From NCBI RefSeq assembly GCF_901709675.1, contig NC_051104.1, forward strand, positions 250,001-314,000: a DNA stretch of 64,000 nt, given 5' to 3'. This document shows positions 27,401 to 38,730 of this stretch, in pieces. The notes under the pieces were generated by a model, which saw only the letters and a program-made list of their open reading frames with translations, was not told the origin of the DNA and searched no databases. Source of the stretch: Syngnathus acus. Taxonomy: Eukaryota > Chordata > Actinopteri > Syngnathiformes > Syngnathidae. The stretch's first letter is position 1, and the number at the start of each line of letters is the position of its first letter. A program made the position numbers and the translations under genes.

Positions 27401-28588
27401 CTTTCACACGGAGATGTACGATGATAAAAGGTGTTAAGATATCTGTGTGACGGGTCGAAGCTTTGCACGCGGCTAATTGATGCTGCCTCTAAAATCTCTG
27501 TCATTGTATGTAATTTTTTGTTTTACACACAAAAGAATGAATGTGTCGTAATATTGTTTTCCTGGTATTAGCAATAAAAGATGTTATGTTTAGCCTTCAG
27601 GAATTATTTGGTTACCTAAGAGCTAAATCCTCTACAGTTCTAATAATAGCCAGCTGACAAATTCCTAAAAACAGATTAGAAATGAAAAGCAGATCTACAC
27701 AGACTGGATTTTGAATCCTTTCTAATAATTCATGACATTGTCATTGCTTGTTCTAGCAAGTGCTAAAATCCACACAGTGCAGCTCGGGCTGCCTTCAAAA
27801 AGAACTGATTCATCAGGATAGAGAGCATGTGCGCAAGAGCATTGGGGCCACTGTTTTACCGGATTAAATATGTGAATATTTAATGCTGACAGTTCTCAGC
27901 ACAGCTGCAGACCGTCGTCAGGTCCGTTCCTTTGGGAAGCGCCAAGCTGTTCCTGCTGCAGGAGGCCAGGCTCCAGCTCGCTTGGAGAGACACGCCGTGT
28001 CGTTTGCCCGATCCACTTTCCTTTCCCGTAAATACCCAACACTCGGCACGTAGTGTGCGCAGAAGTGACAGTCCCCGAGGGCCGGTGGAGTCTTTGGCTT
28101 TCAATTAGCTTCGTCACCTCGTATCTCATGCGGCGCTGCCGTTTGATTGTTGCCATCATGCTGAAGAGGTGTTGTCTAGGTTTGCTGTTATTCGTGGAGG
28201 GGCAAGTATCAGAGTTAAGATGGGCGTAAATTCAATTTTTCTGCCTTGCTCCCAAATTCATTAAAACATTTTTTTTACAAACCCCAAAAATATTTTTATA
28301 TATCTGCTGATGAATATTCATGTTTTCTACGGTTAATGGGTTGAAATGTTGAAATGAAATTATCTGCATATTCTGGGGGGCGGGCAGTGCCTATGTGCCC
28401 CCCCCCCTAGCTCCGCCAGTGATCAATGTTCTTTTGCCACACGAGCAAAGAAATGGAAATGTATCAAAAAATGCCTGTTGAATTAATTTTTGGTTCCACC
28501 GTACCATGCTGCCGTGATGTCACGCGACATTATTCATGTCAGGCTAAACACCACAGAGTGGAAACTCAAGCCAGGTTGGGGTTTAACA
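21431..28588. other. intergenic, no gene recognised
   Basis: No convincing exon, RNA gene or complete transposon is visible. Short reading frames (for example at 27880-28159 on the minus strand) lack motifs and splice context. Two fragments with GGCGGAGCTAG-type ends (22595-22640, and the reverse at 28375-28421) look like relic DNA-transposon termini. The composition would suit scattered regulatory elements, but that cannot be judged without alignment. Confidence 0.5.
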
Positions 28589-28596
28589 CTCTAAAC

Positions 28597-29460
28597 CAGT
28601 GATCCCCAACCTTTTTTGCGCCACGGACCGGTTACGTGTCAGAAATATTTTCGCGGACCGGCCTTTATATAAATAAATAATAGATTTATATAACTAAATA
28701 ATACATTTATATAAATAAATAATACATTTATAATAAATATATGAATACGATGAAATAAAATGATACGACTGGCATAAAAACAAGTATAAACGACATTAAA
28801 ATAAAACTCACCATTACATTGAATTAGTGGGAGCACTGAGCTTGTTTCTCAGAAACGAGCCGGTCCCATCTAGGCGTAATCGGAGACAATGCCACCCGAA
28901 GTGGTTAAGGTTTGTCTTTTAATGCAGGATGCTTGGTCTCCATGTGCCGAAGCAGTTTTGAGGGCTTCATTGCCTCGTTAGCTAGCCTGTCGCCACATAT
29001 TATGCAGAGTGGGCTTGGCGCGTCATAGTCTTTTAAATGCAGCTTTCCTTTTCTTAGAAGTCGTAGCCTCTTGTTCTTCCGTCTCCTCATTGGGCTTTTT
29101 TCCCTTTCCGAAGAAGCTTTCCAAACATCTCTGTTTCTCGCTCATTTTTGCTTGCTTCGCGGGCTCAACTGAGGTGACATGTCACGTGACCGAGACGAGC
29201 GTCTTGACCTGAACCGACGGATGTAATTGGGAGAGAATCGCCAATTTTTTTATATTTTTCAAAATAAATACTTACTCATTTTTGCTAGCTTTGCGGGCTC
29301 GACTGGGGAAACATGTCAGGTGACCGGGACGAGCGTCTTGACCTGAATTAATTGATCGTCGATTAAAACAATTTTTTTTTTTTTCTGTGTGGCTTGGCGG
29401 CCGGTACAAAGTGACCCACGGACCGGTACCGGTCCGCGGCCCGGTGGTTGGGGACCACTG
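28597..29460 (-). mobile_element. hAT-type non-autonomous transposon with BED-finger relic
   Basis: The 864-bp element has inverted ends CAGTGATCCCCAACC... / ...GGTTGGGGACCACTG, flanked by a perfect 8-bp target duplication CTCTAAAC (28589-28596 and 29461-29468), the hallmark of hAT elements. Inner subterminal sequence repeats GGACCGGT motifs. An internal segment of about 75 bp (29140-29213) is duplicated at 29275-29357. It keeps only the N-terminal zinc finger of a transposase. Confidence 0.92.
28905..29090 (-). pseudogene. hAT transposase remnant: BED-type zinc finger
   Basis: The 61-codon frame includes PLCIICGDRLANEAMKPSKL and RHMETKHPALKD. The CxxC and HxxxxH pairs are those of a BED zinc finger, as found at the N-terminus of hAT transposases and ZBED5-like host genes derived from them. 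The catalytic domain is absent, so it cannot transpose on its own. Confidence 0.8.
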
Positions 29461-29980
29461 CTCTAAACCATTCCCTGTTGAAAATGAAACACCATTTTTA
29501 TTTTTTTTGGATAGAAGGGAAAAACTCAAAATATGCAGACTGACTCTGAAGAAGCAGGAAGTCAAGGACACGTTTTTTCTTCCCAATGAGTGCATCAGAA
29601 AGAGCTTGACCCATAAAAGCTACCATCTAAGCTCTCCACTCTTGGCTTTCTTTTTTTCCTATTTATTTACTTGAGCTATTGCATGTATAAGGCATTGTGT
29701 CGATCTTACCTATGCTGTTTTCTGCAATTATCAGTAGAAGAGATGCAGCTCTGGCCAGGAGGATTTTGTTCGGGTCTCACACAAAATAAAAAAAAATAAA
29801 AAAGGCATGGACAGATGTCACTGTTATTACAGCAAATCCACCCGAAATGTTTTTTCCTCTTTGAGGCTGATATAGTGAAAGGCTAACTAACCATGTTTTA
29901 TAAAGATATATTAAAAAATATATAAATTAAAAAAAAAAAAATATATATATATATAGTATATATTATATTATATTATATTA

Positions 29981-30352
29981 TATTATATTAGATGCGGCTC
30001 GGTGGGGCACTGGGTAGCACGTCCGCCTCGCAGTTAGGAGGGTGCGGGTTCGATTCCACCTCCGGCCCTCCCTGTGTGGAGTTTGCATGTTCTCCCCGGG
30101 CCCGCGTGGGTTTTCTCCGGGCACTCCGGTTTCCTCCCACATCCCAAAAACATGCTTGGTAGGCCGATTGAAGACTCCAAATTGTCCCTAGGTGTGAGTG
30201 CGAGTGCAAATGGTTGTTTGTCTCTGTGTGCCCTGCGATTGGCTGGCAACCGGTTCAGGGTGTCCCTCGACGGCTGGGATAGGCTCCAGCACTCCCGCGA
30301 CCCCCGTGGGGACTAAGCGGTTCAGAAAATGGATGGATGGATATTATATTAG
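29981..30352 (+). mobile_element. tRNA-derived SINE with (GGAT)n tail
   Basis: The element is about 350 bp (29992-30342). The head contains RNA polymerase III promoter-like boxes: A-box-like GGGTAGCACGTCC and B box GGTTCGATTCC (30047-30057). The body has the common teleost segments GCATGTTCTCCCC and GGGATAGGCTCCAGCACTCC and ends in ATGGATGGATGG. A target duplication of about 11 bp, TATTATATTAG, flanks it (29981-29991 and 30342-30352). The family name is not assigned. Confidence 0.85.
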
Positions 30353-30408
30353 AACAAAAGACAGTTTGACTGCACGACTGCGTCCCCAGGTTCACCACCA
30401 ATCACATC

Positions 30409-31107
30409 GTGAAGTTCGCAGACAACACAACGGTGGCGGGCCTCATCAGAGACAACAACGACCTGGACTACAGAGAGGAGGTGGAGCAGTTGGTGGGCTG
30501 GTGCAGAGACAACAGCCTGATCCTGAATGTGGAGAAGACGAAGGAGATCATCGTCGACTTCAGGAAAAAACAGCCTCACCACGCTCCACTGATCATCAAC
30601 AGCTCAGCTGTGGAGGTGGTCAGCAGCACCAAATTCCTGGGGGTCCACATCACAGACGACCTCACCTGGACTGTGAACACCACGGCACTGGTCAAGAGGG
30701 CACAGAAGCGCTTGTACTTCCTGCGGAGGATGAGGAGAGCCCACCTGCCCCCACCCATCATGAGGACGTTCTACAGAAGCACCATAGAGAGCATTCTGAC
30801 AAGCTGTCTCTCTGTGTGGTGTGGAGGTTGCAGCGCCTCCGATTGGAAGAACGTGAGGAGAGTGGTGAGGACAGCAGAGAGGATCATCGGGGCTCCTCTT
30901 CCCTCCATTCAGGACTTTTCATCTCAGCGCTGCGTGTCCCTAGCCCGTAACATCATCAGTGACCCATCACAACCCCACCATGGACTGTTCTCCCTGCTGC
31001 CCTCTGGGAAGAGGTTTCGCAGCATCCGCTGCAGGTCCACCAGGTTCTGCAACAGCTTTTTCCCTGCTGTCATCAGACTGTTGAACATTCAATCTGTTGA
31101 ACTCTAA
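30409..31107 (+). pseudogene. LINE ORF2 fragment, RT palm/thumb and C-terminal region
   Basis: An open frame of 232 codons. It begins at the RT active-site box, which reads KFADNTTVAGL; the usual FADD has become FADN, so one catalytic aspartate is lost. It continues with KTKEIIVDFRKK, FLGVHITDDLTW, RAQKRLYFLRRMRR and LLPSGKRFRSIRCRSTRFCN, all typical of L2-type ORF2. The N-terminal endonuclease is absent because of 5' truncation. Confidence 0.85.
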
Positions 31108-31337
31108 ACTGGACTCTGCATCACACATTCACAGAATCTGTACATTATGATACTACAAACCACTATCTTGCACTGCCAACCTTGCTGAACTTTTATAATC
31201 CATGTAAATTTAAAAGTACGCAACCTGGTTTTAGCATTCCTCTGCACACTTTTTAAATACTGTTTTGTTTCCTGCACTATTACATACTTTATCACTGCTG
31301 CACTTTATACTTAACTTTTTTATTTTATATTTGTATA

Positions 31338-31931
31338 TAGAATAGAATAGAATAGATCTTTATTTGTCATTGTCACATGTACAACGAAATTTAAAAAGTG
31401 CCAACCGATCCGCGCATGCGATAAAAAATAAATAGAATAAATAGAATAAAAAGATAAAAAAACAAGCTAAAAACCCACAGAATAACATACACAGACATAA
31501 TCATTTACGTTTAGCTGCATTCAATGTGACTACCGCTGTAGGGTAAAAACTGTTGGCGAATCTGCTAGTCCTCGACCTAATTAATCTGTAGCGTCTGCCT
31601 GATGGCAACAGTTCGAAAAGGGAGTGGCCAGGGTGGGAAGTGTCCTTCAGAATGTTCTGTGTTTTTTTGAGACAGCGGGTTCTGTGTAGGTCTTCCAGTG
31701 TGGGGAGAGGGCAGCCAATGATCTTCTGTGCTGTGTTGATGACCCCTTGGAGCTTTTTCCTCTGAGCAGCAGTGCAGCTGGAGTACCAAACACATACAGT
31801 ACGTTAAAGTGCTTTCTATGGAGCAGCGATAGAAGGACACCAGCAGTCTCTGTGTAATGCTGTGCCTCCTCAGCACCTTTAAAAAGTAGAGTCTCTGCTG
31901 GGCCTTTTTAAGCAGCTCAGAGGTGTTCATA
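31338..31931 (-). mobile_element. L2-type LINE fragment inserted in the other LINE's 3' UTR
   Basis: On the minus strand it runs from a 5'-truncated coding part (SELLKKAQQRLYFLKVLRRH near 31900, then frame-broken) to a 3' end with CAATGACAAATAAAGATC-like sequence and a (TTCTA)n tail at 31338-31355. ATAGAAT occurs on both outer sides (31336 region and 31929-31935), a plausible but tail-confused duplication. Confidence 0.75.
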
Positions 31932-32056
31932 GAATGTTACTTTTATTCAACCGCAATATCACTCCATTGTTGTAAGCTGTATGCAACGGAATTTCGTTTT
32001 GTATGCACCCTGTGCAGACAAAATGACAATAAAGTTTGTCTAAGTCTAAGTCTAAA

Positions 32057-33004
32057 TGAAGAGTAGCCATGATTGAATCAAGCCAAATTTCGATATGGTG
32101 GTGTCACCACAACATGAATCCCTTCAGGTGTGATTTTAATGATGGCAGCCGTAGAGGGAGGGCCGGCGGTTGGCAATGGGATTATCCACCAGGAACATCC
32201 TGAATAACAGGTGGTCAAGGGTAGGAGGTAGGTTCCGCGGTTTAAATCCCTCACACGGATTTTCCGAATCAGGCTGCACTAAAGGGATATGAACGAGACA
32301 GAAAAGGGGGTTGGAATTTTGTAAAAGCAAGTTCTCCTTATCACCTGCTCGCTTTAGCTCCTGCACCCCTTTGCGCACTGATTAGCCAGTAAGTGGACCT
32401 TCTACCTTTGAGGCTCTTTCGGCCTCCCGCTGAGCCCATCTGTGAGCTGAGCCCTCGTCATCGACCCCAGCGCTCACATTAGGCGTGCCCTGGAATCACG
32501 CTGCTCTCTCTCTCTCTCTCGCTTTCTTAGAACTCCACCATTCCCTGCATCATCTTCCATCGCCTCACACTGCTTACACAGCTACTATAAATGTAAATGT
32601 ACAGGGCAAAGGTAATAGAACCTCGTCAAACACAAAGAACTCTGGAGGTAGTTTTACACTGTGCTCAATTCCCGCTATTTCAGTATCAGTTTGCCGTGTT
32701 GGCAGTGCTGCTTTCCTACTCGTGCTTTATAAACTCATATCCCCCCATCGTCTTTTACTTGACAACGATTCATTTTTCATCTTTACGTCTTTTCATGCGC
32801 GCCTACCACTCTCCTTTTCTTGCCATATCCATTTGACAGACTGTCTGACATTTACTCAAGGAGCGTTGGAGAGAAGTCTGAAAAGAAACGGCACAATACA
32901 TAAATCGCAAAAATATTCCTCGACTTCCCTTACTCTGCCATTTATAGGCTATTGGGACATACCCCTTCTTCACCCAGCGGTTGTGTAAAAAAAAAAAATT
33001 GATA
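32057..33004. other. intergenic, no gene recognised
   Basis: A 167-codon open frame (32485-32988) lacks any domain and has simple CT-rich content. I regard it as chance. No RNA gene or complete element is seen. Confidence 0.5.
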
Positions 33005-34152
33005 TACCGTATTTTTCGGACTAAAAGTCGCTCCGGAGTACAAGTCGCACCAGCCATAAAATGCACAATAAAGAGGAAAAAAACATATAAGTCGCACCGG
33101 AGTTTAAGTCGCATTTTGGGGGAAATTTATTTGACAAAATCCAACACCAAGAACACACATGAACCAGCAACAACAGGCTAAACGATACGGTATGCTAACG
33201 TGACATAAACACAAATGAAGAGCTGAGAATGGGCCTGATGTAACATTAACAGTTATTCAAATAACTATAACATAAATAACACGTTTATCAAACCATCTGT
33301 GTCACTCCAAATCATTAAATCCATCGATCGAATTCGTCCTCCTTTCTGTAAAAAACGCCACTGACGTCGGACTCGTCGTCAGTTGCAGTTCAAATTATTC
33401 CACAGGCCCATATAACGATATATAAAGTATATATAAAAAAACTATCATATAAACAACAATATTATCAAACCATCTGTGTCACTCCAAATCATTAAATCCA
33501 ACGATCGAATTCCTCGTCCTTTATGCGCTGCGCCGCTGATGTCGGACTTGTCGTCAGTTGCAGTTCAAATTATTCCACAGGCCCATATAATTATAAACAA
33601 CAATTAAACTATCTCTGTAACGCCACGTCATTAAATCCATCGATCAAATCCTTCGTCCTTTATGTAAACAACGCCGCGTGTGCGCCACGCTGCTGACGTC
33701 GGACGAGGCGTCAGTTGCAGTTCAAATTACAGTAATCCCTTGCTACATCGCGGTTCGTTTATCACGGTTTCACTACATCGCGGATTTGTTTTTCCAAATT
33801 AAAAGAAAATAAGATTCAAAATAAAACTTTGACCCCTCCGTGAGTCGTCACCTTATCGTGGTGGAGGGGTTTGCGTGTCCCTATGATCCTAGGAGCCATG
33901 TTGTCTGGGGCTTCATGCCCCTGGTAGGGTCACCCATGGCAAACGGGTCCTCGGTGAGGGGCCAGACAAAGCACGGCTCACATTAGCCCCTTATGATGAA
34001 AAAAAATAAATGGATCTCGTTTTCCCTCGCCCGGACGCGGGTCACCGGGGCCCCCCTCTGGAGCCAGGCCTGGAGGCGGGGCTCGAAGGCGAGCGTCTGG
34101 TGGCCGGGCCTTCGCCCATGGGGCCCGGCCGGGCACAGCCCGAAAAGGAAAC

Positions 34153-35353
34153 GTGGGTCCCCCTTCCCATGGGCTCACCACCTGTGGGAGGGGCCAAAGG
34201 GGTCGGGTGCAGTGCAAGCTGGGCGGCGGCCAAAGGCAGGGACCTTGGCGGTCTGATCCCCGGCTGCAGAAGCTGGCTCTTGGGACATGGAATGTGACCT
34301 CTCTGGCTGGAAAGGAGCCCGAGCTGGTGTGCGAGGCAGAAAAGTTCCGACTAGATATAGTCGGACTTGCCTCCACGCACAGTTTGGGTTCCGGTACAAG
34401 CCCTCTCGAGAGGGGCTGAACTTTCTTCCACTCTGGAGTTGCCCACGGTGAGAGGCGTCGAGCAGGTGTGGGTATACTTATTGCCCCCCGGCTGGGCGCC
34501 TGCACATTGGGGTTCACCCCGGTGAACGAGAGGGTAGCCTCCCTCCGCCTTCGGGTGGGGGGACGGGTCCTGACTGTTGTTTGTGTCTATGCACCAAACG
34601 GCAGCTCAGAGTACCCACCCTTCTTGGAGTCCCTGGAGGAAGTGCTGGAGAGCGCTCCTTCTGGGGACTCCATCGTTCTACTGGGTGACTTCAATGCTCA
34701 CGTGGGCAATGACAGTGAGACCTGGAAGGGCGTGATTGGGAGGAACGGCCCCCCCGATCTGAACCCGAGCGGTGTTCTATTATTGGACTTCTGTGCTCGA
34801 CACGGATTTTCTATAATGAACACCATGTTCAAACATAAGGGTGTCCATGTGTGCACTTGGCACCAGGACACCCTAGGCCGCAGTTCGATGATCGACTTTG
34901 TAGTCGTGTCATCGGATTTGCGGCCGCATGTTTTGGACACTCGGGCGAAGAGAGGGGCGGAGCTGTCAACTGATCACCATCAGGTGGTGGGTTGGCTCCG
35001 ATGGTGGGGGAAGATGCCGGTCCGACCTGGCAGACCCAAACGTTCTGTGAGGGTCTGCTGGGAACGTCTGGCGGAATCTCCTGTCAGGAAGAGCTTCAAC
35101 TCCCACCTCCGGCAGAGCTTTTCCCACGTCCCGGGGGAGGCGGGGGACATTGAGTCCGAGTGGACCTTGTTCCGCACCTCCATTGTTGAGGCGGCCGACC
35201 GGAGCTGTGGCCGTAAGGTCATTGGTGCCTGTCGTGGCGGCAATCCCCAAACCCGCCGGTGGACACTGGCGGTAAGGGATGCCGTCAAGCTGAAGAAGGA
35301 GTCCTATCGGGCCGTTTTGGCCTGCGGGACTCCGGAGGCAGCTGACAGGTACC
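34153..35353 (+). pseudogene. Rex3-type ORF, endonuclease part
   Basis: The frame carries LALGTWNVTSL near the start, then [36 protein letters not shown] and [10 protein letters not shown], the metal-binding and catalytic blocks of AP-type LINE endonucleases. A TGA at 34417-34419 interrupts the frame in place of a probable TGG. The true start may lie farther 5' (an open stretch from about 34010). The frame is cut at 35353 by the LTR and resumes in phase at 36907. Confidence 0.85.
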
Positions 35354-36906
35354 TGTCAAGTGGCATGGTGGTACGAGATGGTGTAAAATTAGGAATTGAA
35401 TTTGGCCCAGGCACATTGGCTATCCCAAAACATGTAGTAGTTCAAAATTTCACCAGGAGATGGTGTTAAAGCTTGACATAGGGGTGACCTGATGGAAATG
35501 AACAAATCTAATAAATTAAATTGTTAGCAATTGGGAGGACACGACCTGTTCAAACACGTAACAACGCACAATTTTGGAATAAGAGTTTGCTATGCCATAA
35601 TTTTAAGATGTAACAGCTTGAGCAATATCAATATATGTGTTTAAGTTGGAGGAACCCATTATTGTGTTAAGTACTATTATGTGTTGAGATTGATCTTTAT
35701 TAGACAAGATATATGTGATTCATGTTGCAATGTTTTGTCCAACCTGTATTTAACATTGGTGTTCCATCCATACCTGAATGTATTAAGTTGAGAGGAGACA
35801 TTAAGGGCTAAAAGTAAAAGAAAGAACGAGCAAAACAGGAAACATCTGCATCCGGTGGTTGCTGCTTGAAGCAAGGTTGCCAAGACAACCGTGGTGCACC
35901 TATGTATTACGATGAGGTAATGCCAGAAGCCTATAAATATGTTGCCCGGACACAGAGCGGGCGCGCTTCTTCCTGGTCAGGGCGAGGGCCGTGACGCTGC
36001 CCGGAGTAAAAGAACGAAGATGGATTTTTCATTCTTTTTGATATTGAACCAAAATCTACGAAGATGAATTTCCTGAGTCTTCGAATTGGACTTTGTCAAA
36101 TTTTAAGCTTAGAGGAAAGCAGAGGAGACAGCCGCTCCGGGCAGAAAGGGGAAGACGCCAATTTTACTTTTTTGGCTATGCTCCTCACGGCCAGACCTTT
36201 CCTCTTTTTTAAACAGAATTCGGATTTTGGAACAAAGGAGAGCCGATCACTCGACTTGTTCAACCAAATAAGATTTTAGACCTTTAGTCTCCTCTTTTGT
36301 TCTGAGTGGGTGAGTCTTGTTATTTTGTTTTGTCGACTTGTAATTATTTTTCTTGCTTATTCATTAAATCTCTTCTTAAGCCTTAATTCGGTATCGATTA
36401 TTTCGTATTAACTATGTTGAGCATGGTATTATATGCGGTAATTACAACTTTAAAATGTCTTTATTTCCCTATCATAGTCATTCTTTAAATCCGTTCAATT
36501 CTTTTTAAAGTGAAGACAGCTTTAATCCTTAACATCAGGAATTGTCAGATCTGGTTCGAAGTAGTTATCTTGAGCTCAGCTAGGGCGAGGGCGCTCTAGT
36601 AAATTAACGAATCCTTGAGGTCTTAACAAAGACATCTAAAAATATCCGTAACATAACAAAAGCATCAAACAACCGAAGGGAGCCATCATTATGGCGCGGT
36701 CATTTCGACGACTTGCCTCGAATTGAGTTACTCGGCTCGCGCGTCGGATGACTTGAGAGGGATTGGCGTCGTAAAGAAATTAGATTGATTCTGGTAGAAT
36801 TAATTTAACTCGGGTGGTTAGCATACGGACGAGTCCCTTCACCCCGGCTTGTCGAACCCTTTGATAGGGAGCCGGTGGCACTTTGATAAAACGTGCGCGT
36901 TTGACA
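35354..36906 (+). mobile_element. probable solo LTR inserted in the Rex3 ORF
   Basis: The 1,553-bp insert has ends TGTCAA...TTGACA (TG...CA) and a 4-bp duplication TACC on each side (35350-35353, 36907-36910). A TATA-like box (CCTATAAATATG, about 35930) with GC-rich sequence about 30 bp downstream looks like an LTR promoter. No gag or pol motif is present, so a solo LTR is most likely. The parent family is not recognised; a non-autonomous LTR element is the alternative. Orientation is taken from the TATA box. Confidence 0.7.
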
Positions 36907-38730
36907 TACCGGATGGCCAAGCGGAACGCGGCTTCGGCGGTTGCTGAGGCAAAAACCCGGGCGTGGGAGGAGTTTGGCGAGGCCATGGAGAATGACTTCC
37001 GGACGGCTTCGAGGAAATTCTGGTCCACCATCCGGCGTCTCAGGAGGGGGAAGCAGTGCAACGTCAACACTGTTTACAGTGGAGATGGCGTGCTGCTGAC
37101 CTCGACTCGGGACGTCGTGTGTCGGTGGGGAGAATACTTCGAAGACCTCCTCAATTCCACCTACACGCCTTCCATTGTGGAAGCAGGGCCTGGGGACTCT
37201 GAGGCGGACTCTCCAATCTCTGGGGTCGAAGTCACTGAGGTAGTTAAAAAACTCCTCGGTGGCAAGGCCCCGGGGGTGGATGAGATCCGCCCGGATTTCT
37301 TAAGGGCTCTGGATGTTGTGGGGCTGTCATGGCTGACACGTCTCTACAACATCGTGTGGACATTGGGGACAGTGCCTCTGGATTGGCAGACTGGGATGGT
37401 GGTTCCCCTCTTTAAGAAGGGGGACCGGAGGGTGTGTTCCAATTACAGGGGAATTACACTCCTCAGCCTCCCTGGTAAGGTCTATTCAGGGGTGCTGGAG
37501 AGGAGGGTCCGTCGGGAGGTCGAACCTCGGATTCAGGAGGAACAGTGTGGCTATCGTCCTGGCCGTGGAACAGTGGACCAGCTCTTCACCCTCAGCAGGA
37601 TCCTCGAGGGTGCATGGGAGTTCGCCCAACCAGTCCACATGTGTTTTGTGGACTTGGAGAAGGCGTTCGACCGTGTCCCTCGGGAGGTTCTGTGGGGGGT
37701 GCTTCGGGAGTACGGGGTACCGAGCCAACTGATAAGGGCGGTTCGGTCCCTGTATCACCGATGCCAGAGTTTGGTCCCCATTTCCGGCAGTAAGTCGGAT
37801 TCGTTCCCAGTGAGGGTTGGACTCCGCCAAGGCTGCCCTTTGTCACCGATTCTGTTCATAATCTTTACGGACAGAATTTCTAGGCGCAGCCGAGGCGTTG
37901 AGGGTGTCCGGTTTGGGGACCTCAGCATCGCGTCTCTGCTTTTTGCAGACGACGTGGTGCTGTTGGCTTCTTCAGGCCGTGATCTCCAGCTCTCACTGGA
38001 GCGGTTCGCAGCCGAGTGTGAAGCGGTCGGGATGAGGGTCAGCACCTCCAAATCCGAGTCCATGGTCCTCGATCGGAAAAGGGTGGAATGCCCTCTCCGG
38101 ATCGGGGATGAGATCCTGCCCCAAGTGGAGGAGTTTAAGTATCTTGGGGTCTTGTTCACGAGTGAGGGGAGGATGGAGGGCGAGATCGACAGGCGGATCG
38201 GTGCAGCGTTGGCAGTAATGCGGACTCTGTACCGGTCCGTCGTGGGAAAGAGAGAGCTGAGCCATTTGGCAAAGCTCTCAATTTACCGGTCGATTTACGC
38301 TCCTACCCTCACCTATGGTCACGAGCTATGGGTCGTGACCGAAAGAACGAGATCCCGGATACAAGTGGCCGAAATGAGTTTTCTCCGCAGGATGTCCGGG
38401 CTCTCCCTTAGAGATAGGGTGAGAAGTTCGGTCATCCGGGAGAGACTCGGAGTAGAGTCGCTACTCCTCCACGTTGAGAGGAGCCAGATGAGGTGGCTCG
38501 GGCATCTCATCAGGATGCCTCCTGGACGCCTCCCTGGGGAGGTGTTCCGGGCATGTCCCACCGGTAGGAGACCCCGGGGACGACCCAGGACGTGCTGGAG
38601 AGACTATGTCTCTCAGCTGGCCTGGGAACGCCTTGGGATCCCCCGGGATGAGCTAGATGAAGTGGCTGGGGAGAGGGAAGTCTGGGAGTCCCTCCTGAAG
38701 CTGCTGCCCCCGCGACCCGACCCTGGATAA
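36907..38730 (+). pseudogene. Rex3-type ORF, reverse transcriptase and C-terminal part
   Basis: This part is open to the stop at 38730. RT blocks are intact: YRGITLLSLPGKVYSGVLER, QCGYRPGRGTVDQLF, FVDLEKAFDRVPR, GLRQGCPLSPILF, the active-site FADDVVLLAS, and FKYLGVLFTSEGRM. The C-terminal region has MRWLGHLIRMPPGRLPGE and GRRPRGRPRTCWRDYVSQLA, ending LLPPRPDPG just before the GATG tail. An ATG-initiated reading at 36883 includes 8 codons of LTR sequence and is not the native start. Confidence 0.9.

Larger units (their letters stand above)
30370..32056 (+). mobile_element. L2-type LINE, 5' truncated, interrupted by a second LINE
   Basis: Coding sequence for the C-terminal half of a non-LTR reverse transcriptase (30409-31107) is followed by a 3' UTR that is split at 31338 and resumes at about 31936. 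It ends in GACAATAAAGTTTGTC plus (TAAGTC)n at about 32055. The 5' end starts within the RT domain. Clade (L2/CR1 group) is judged from protein pattern only. Confidence 0.8.

Noticed and set aside
22593-28421. A single large transposon between GGCGGAGCTAG (22593) and CTAGCTCCGCC (28421)
   Set aside because: The ends are degenerate, no duplication is visible and nothing transposon-like lies between. They are more likely two separate relics.
32485-32988. 167-codon plus-strand open frame
   Set aside because: Low-complexity Ser/Leu-rich translation of CT-rich DNA without recognisable motifs.
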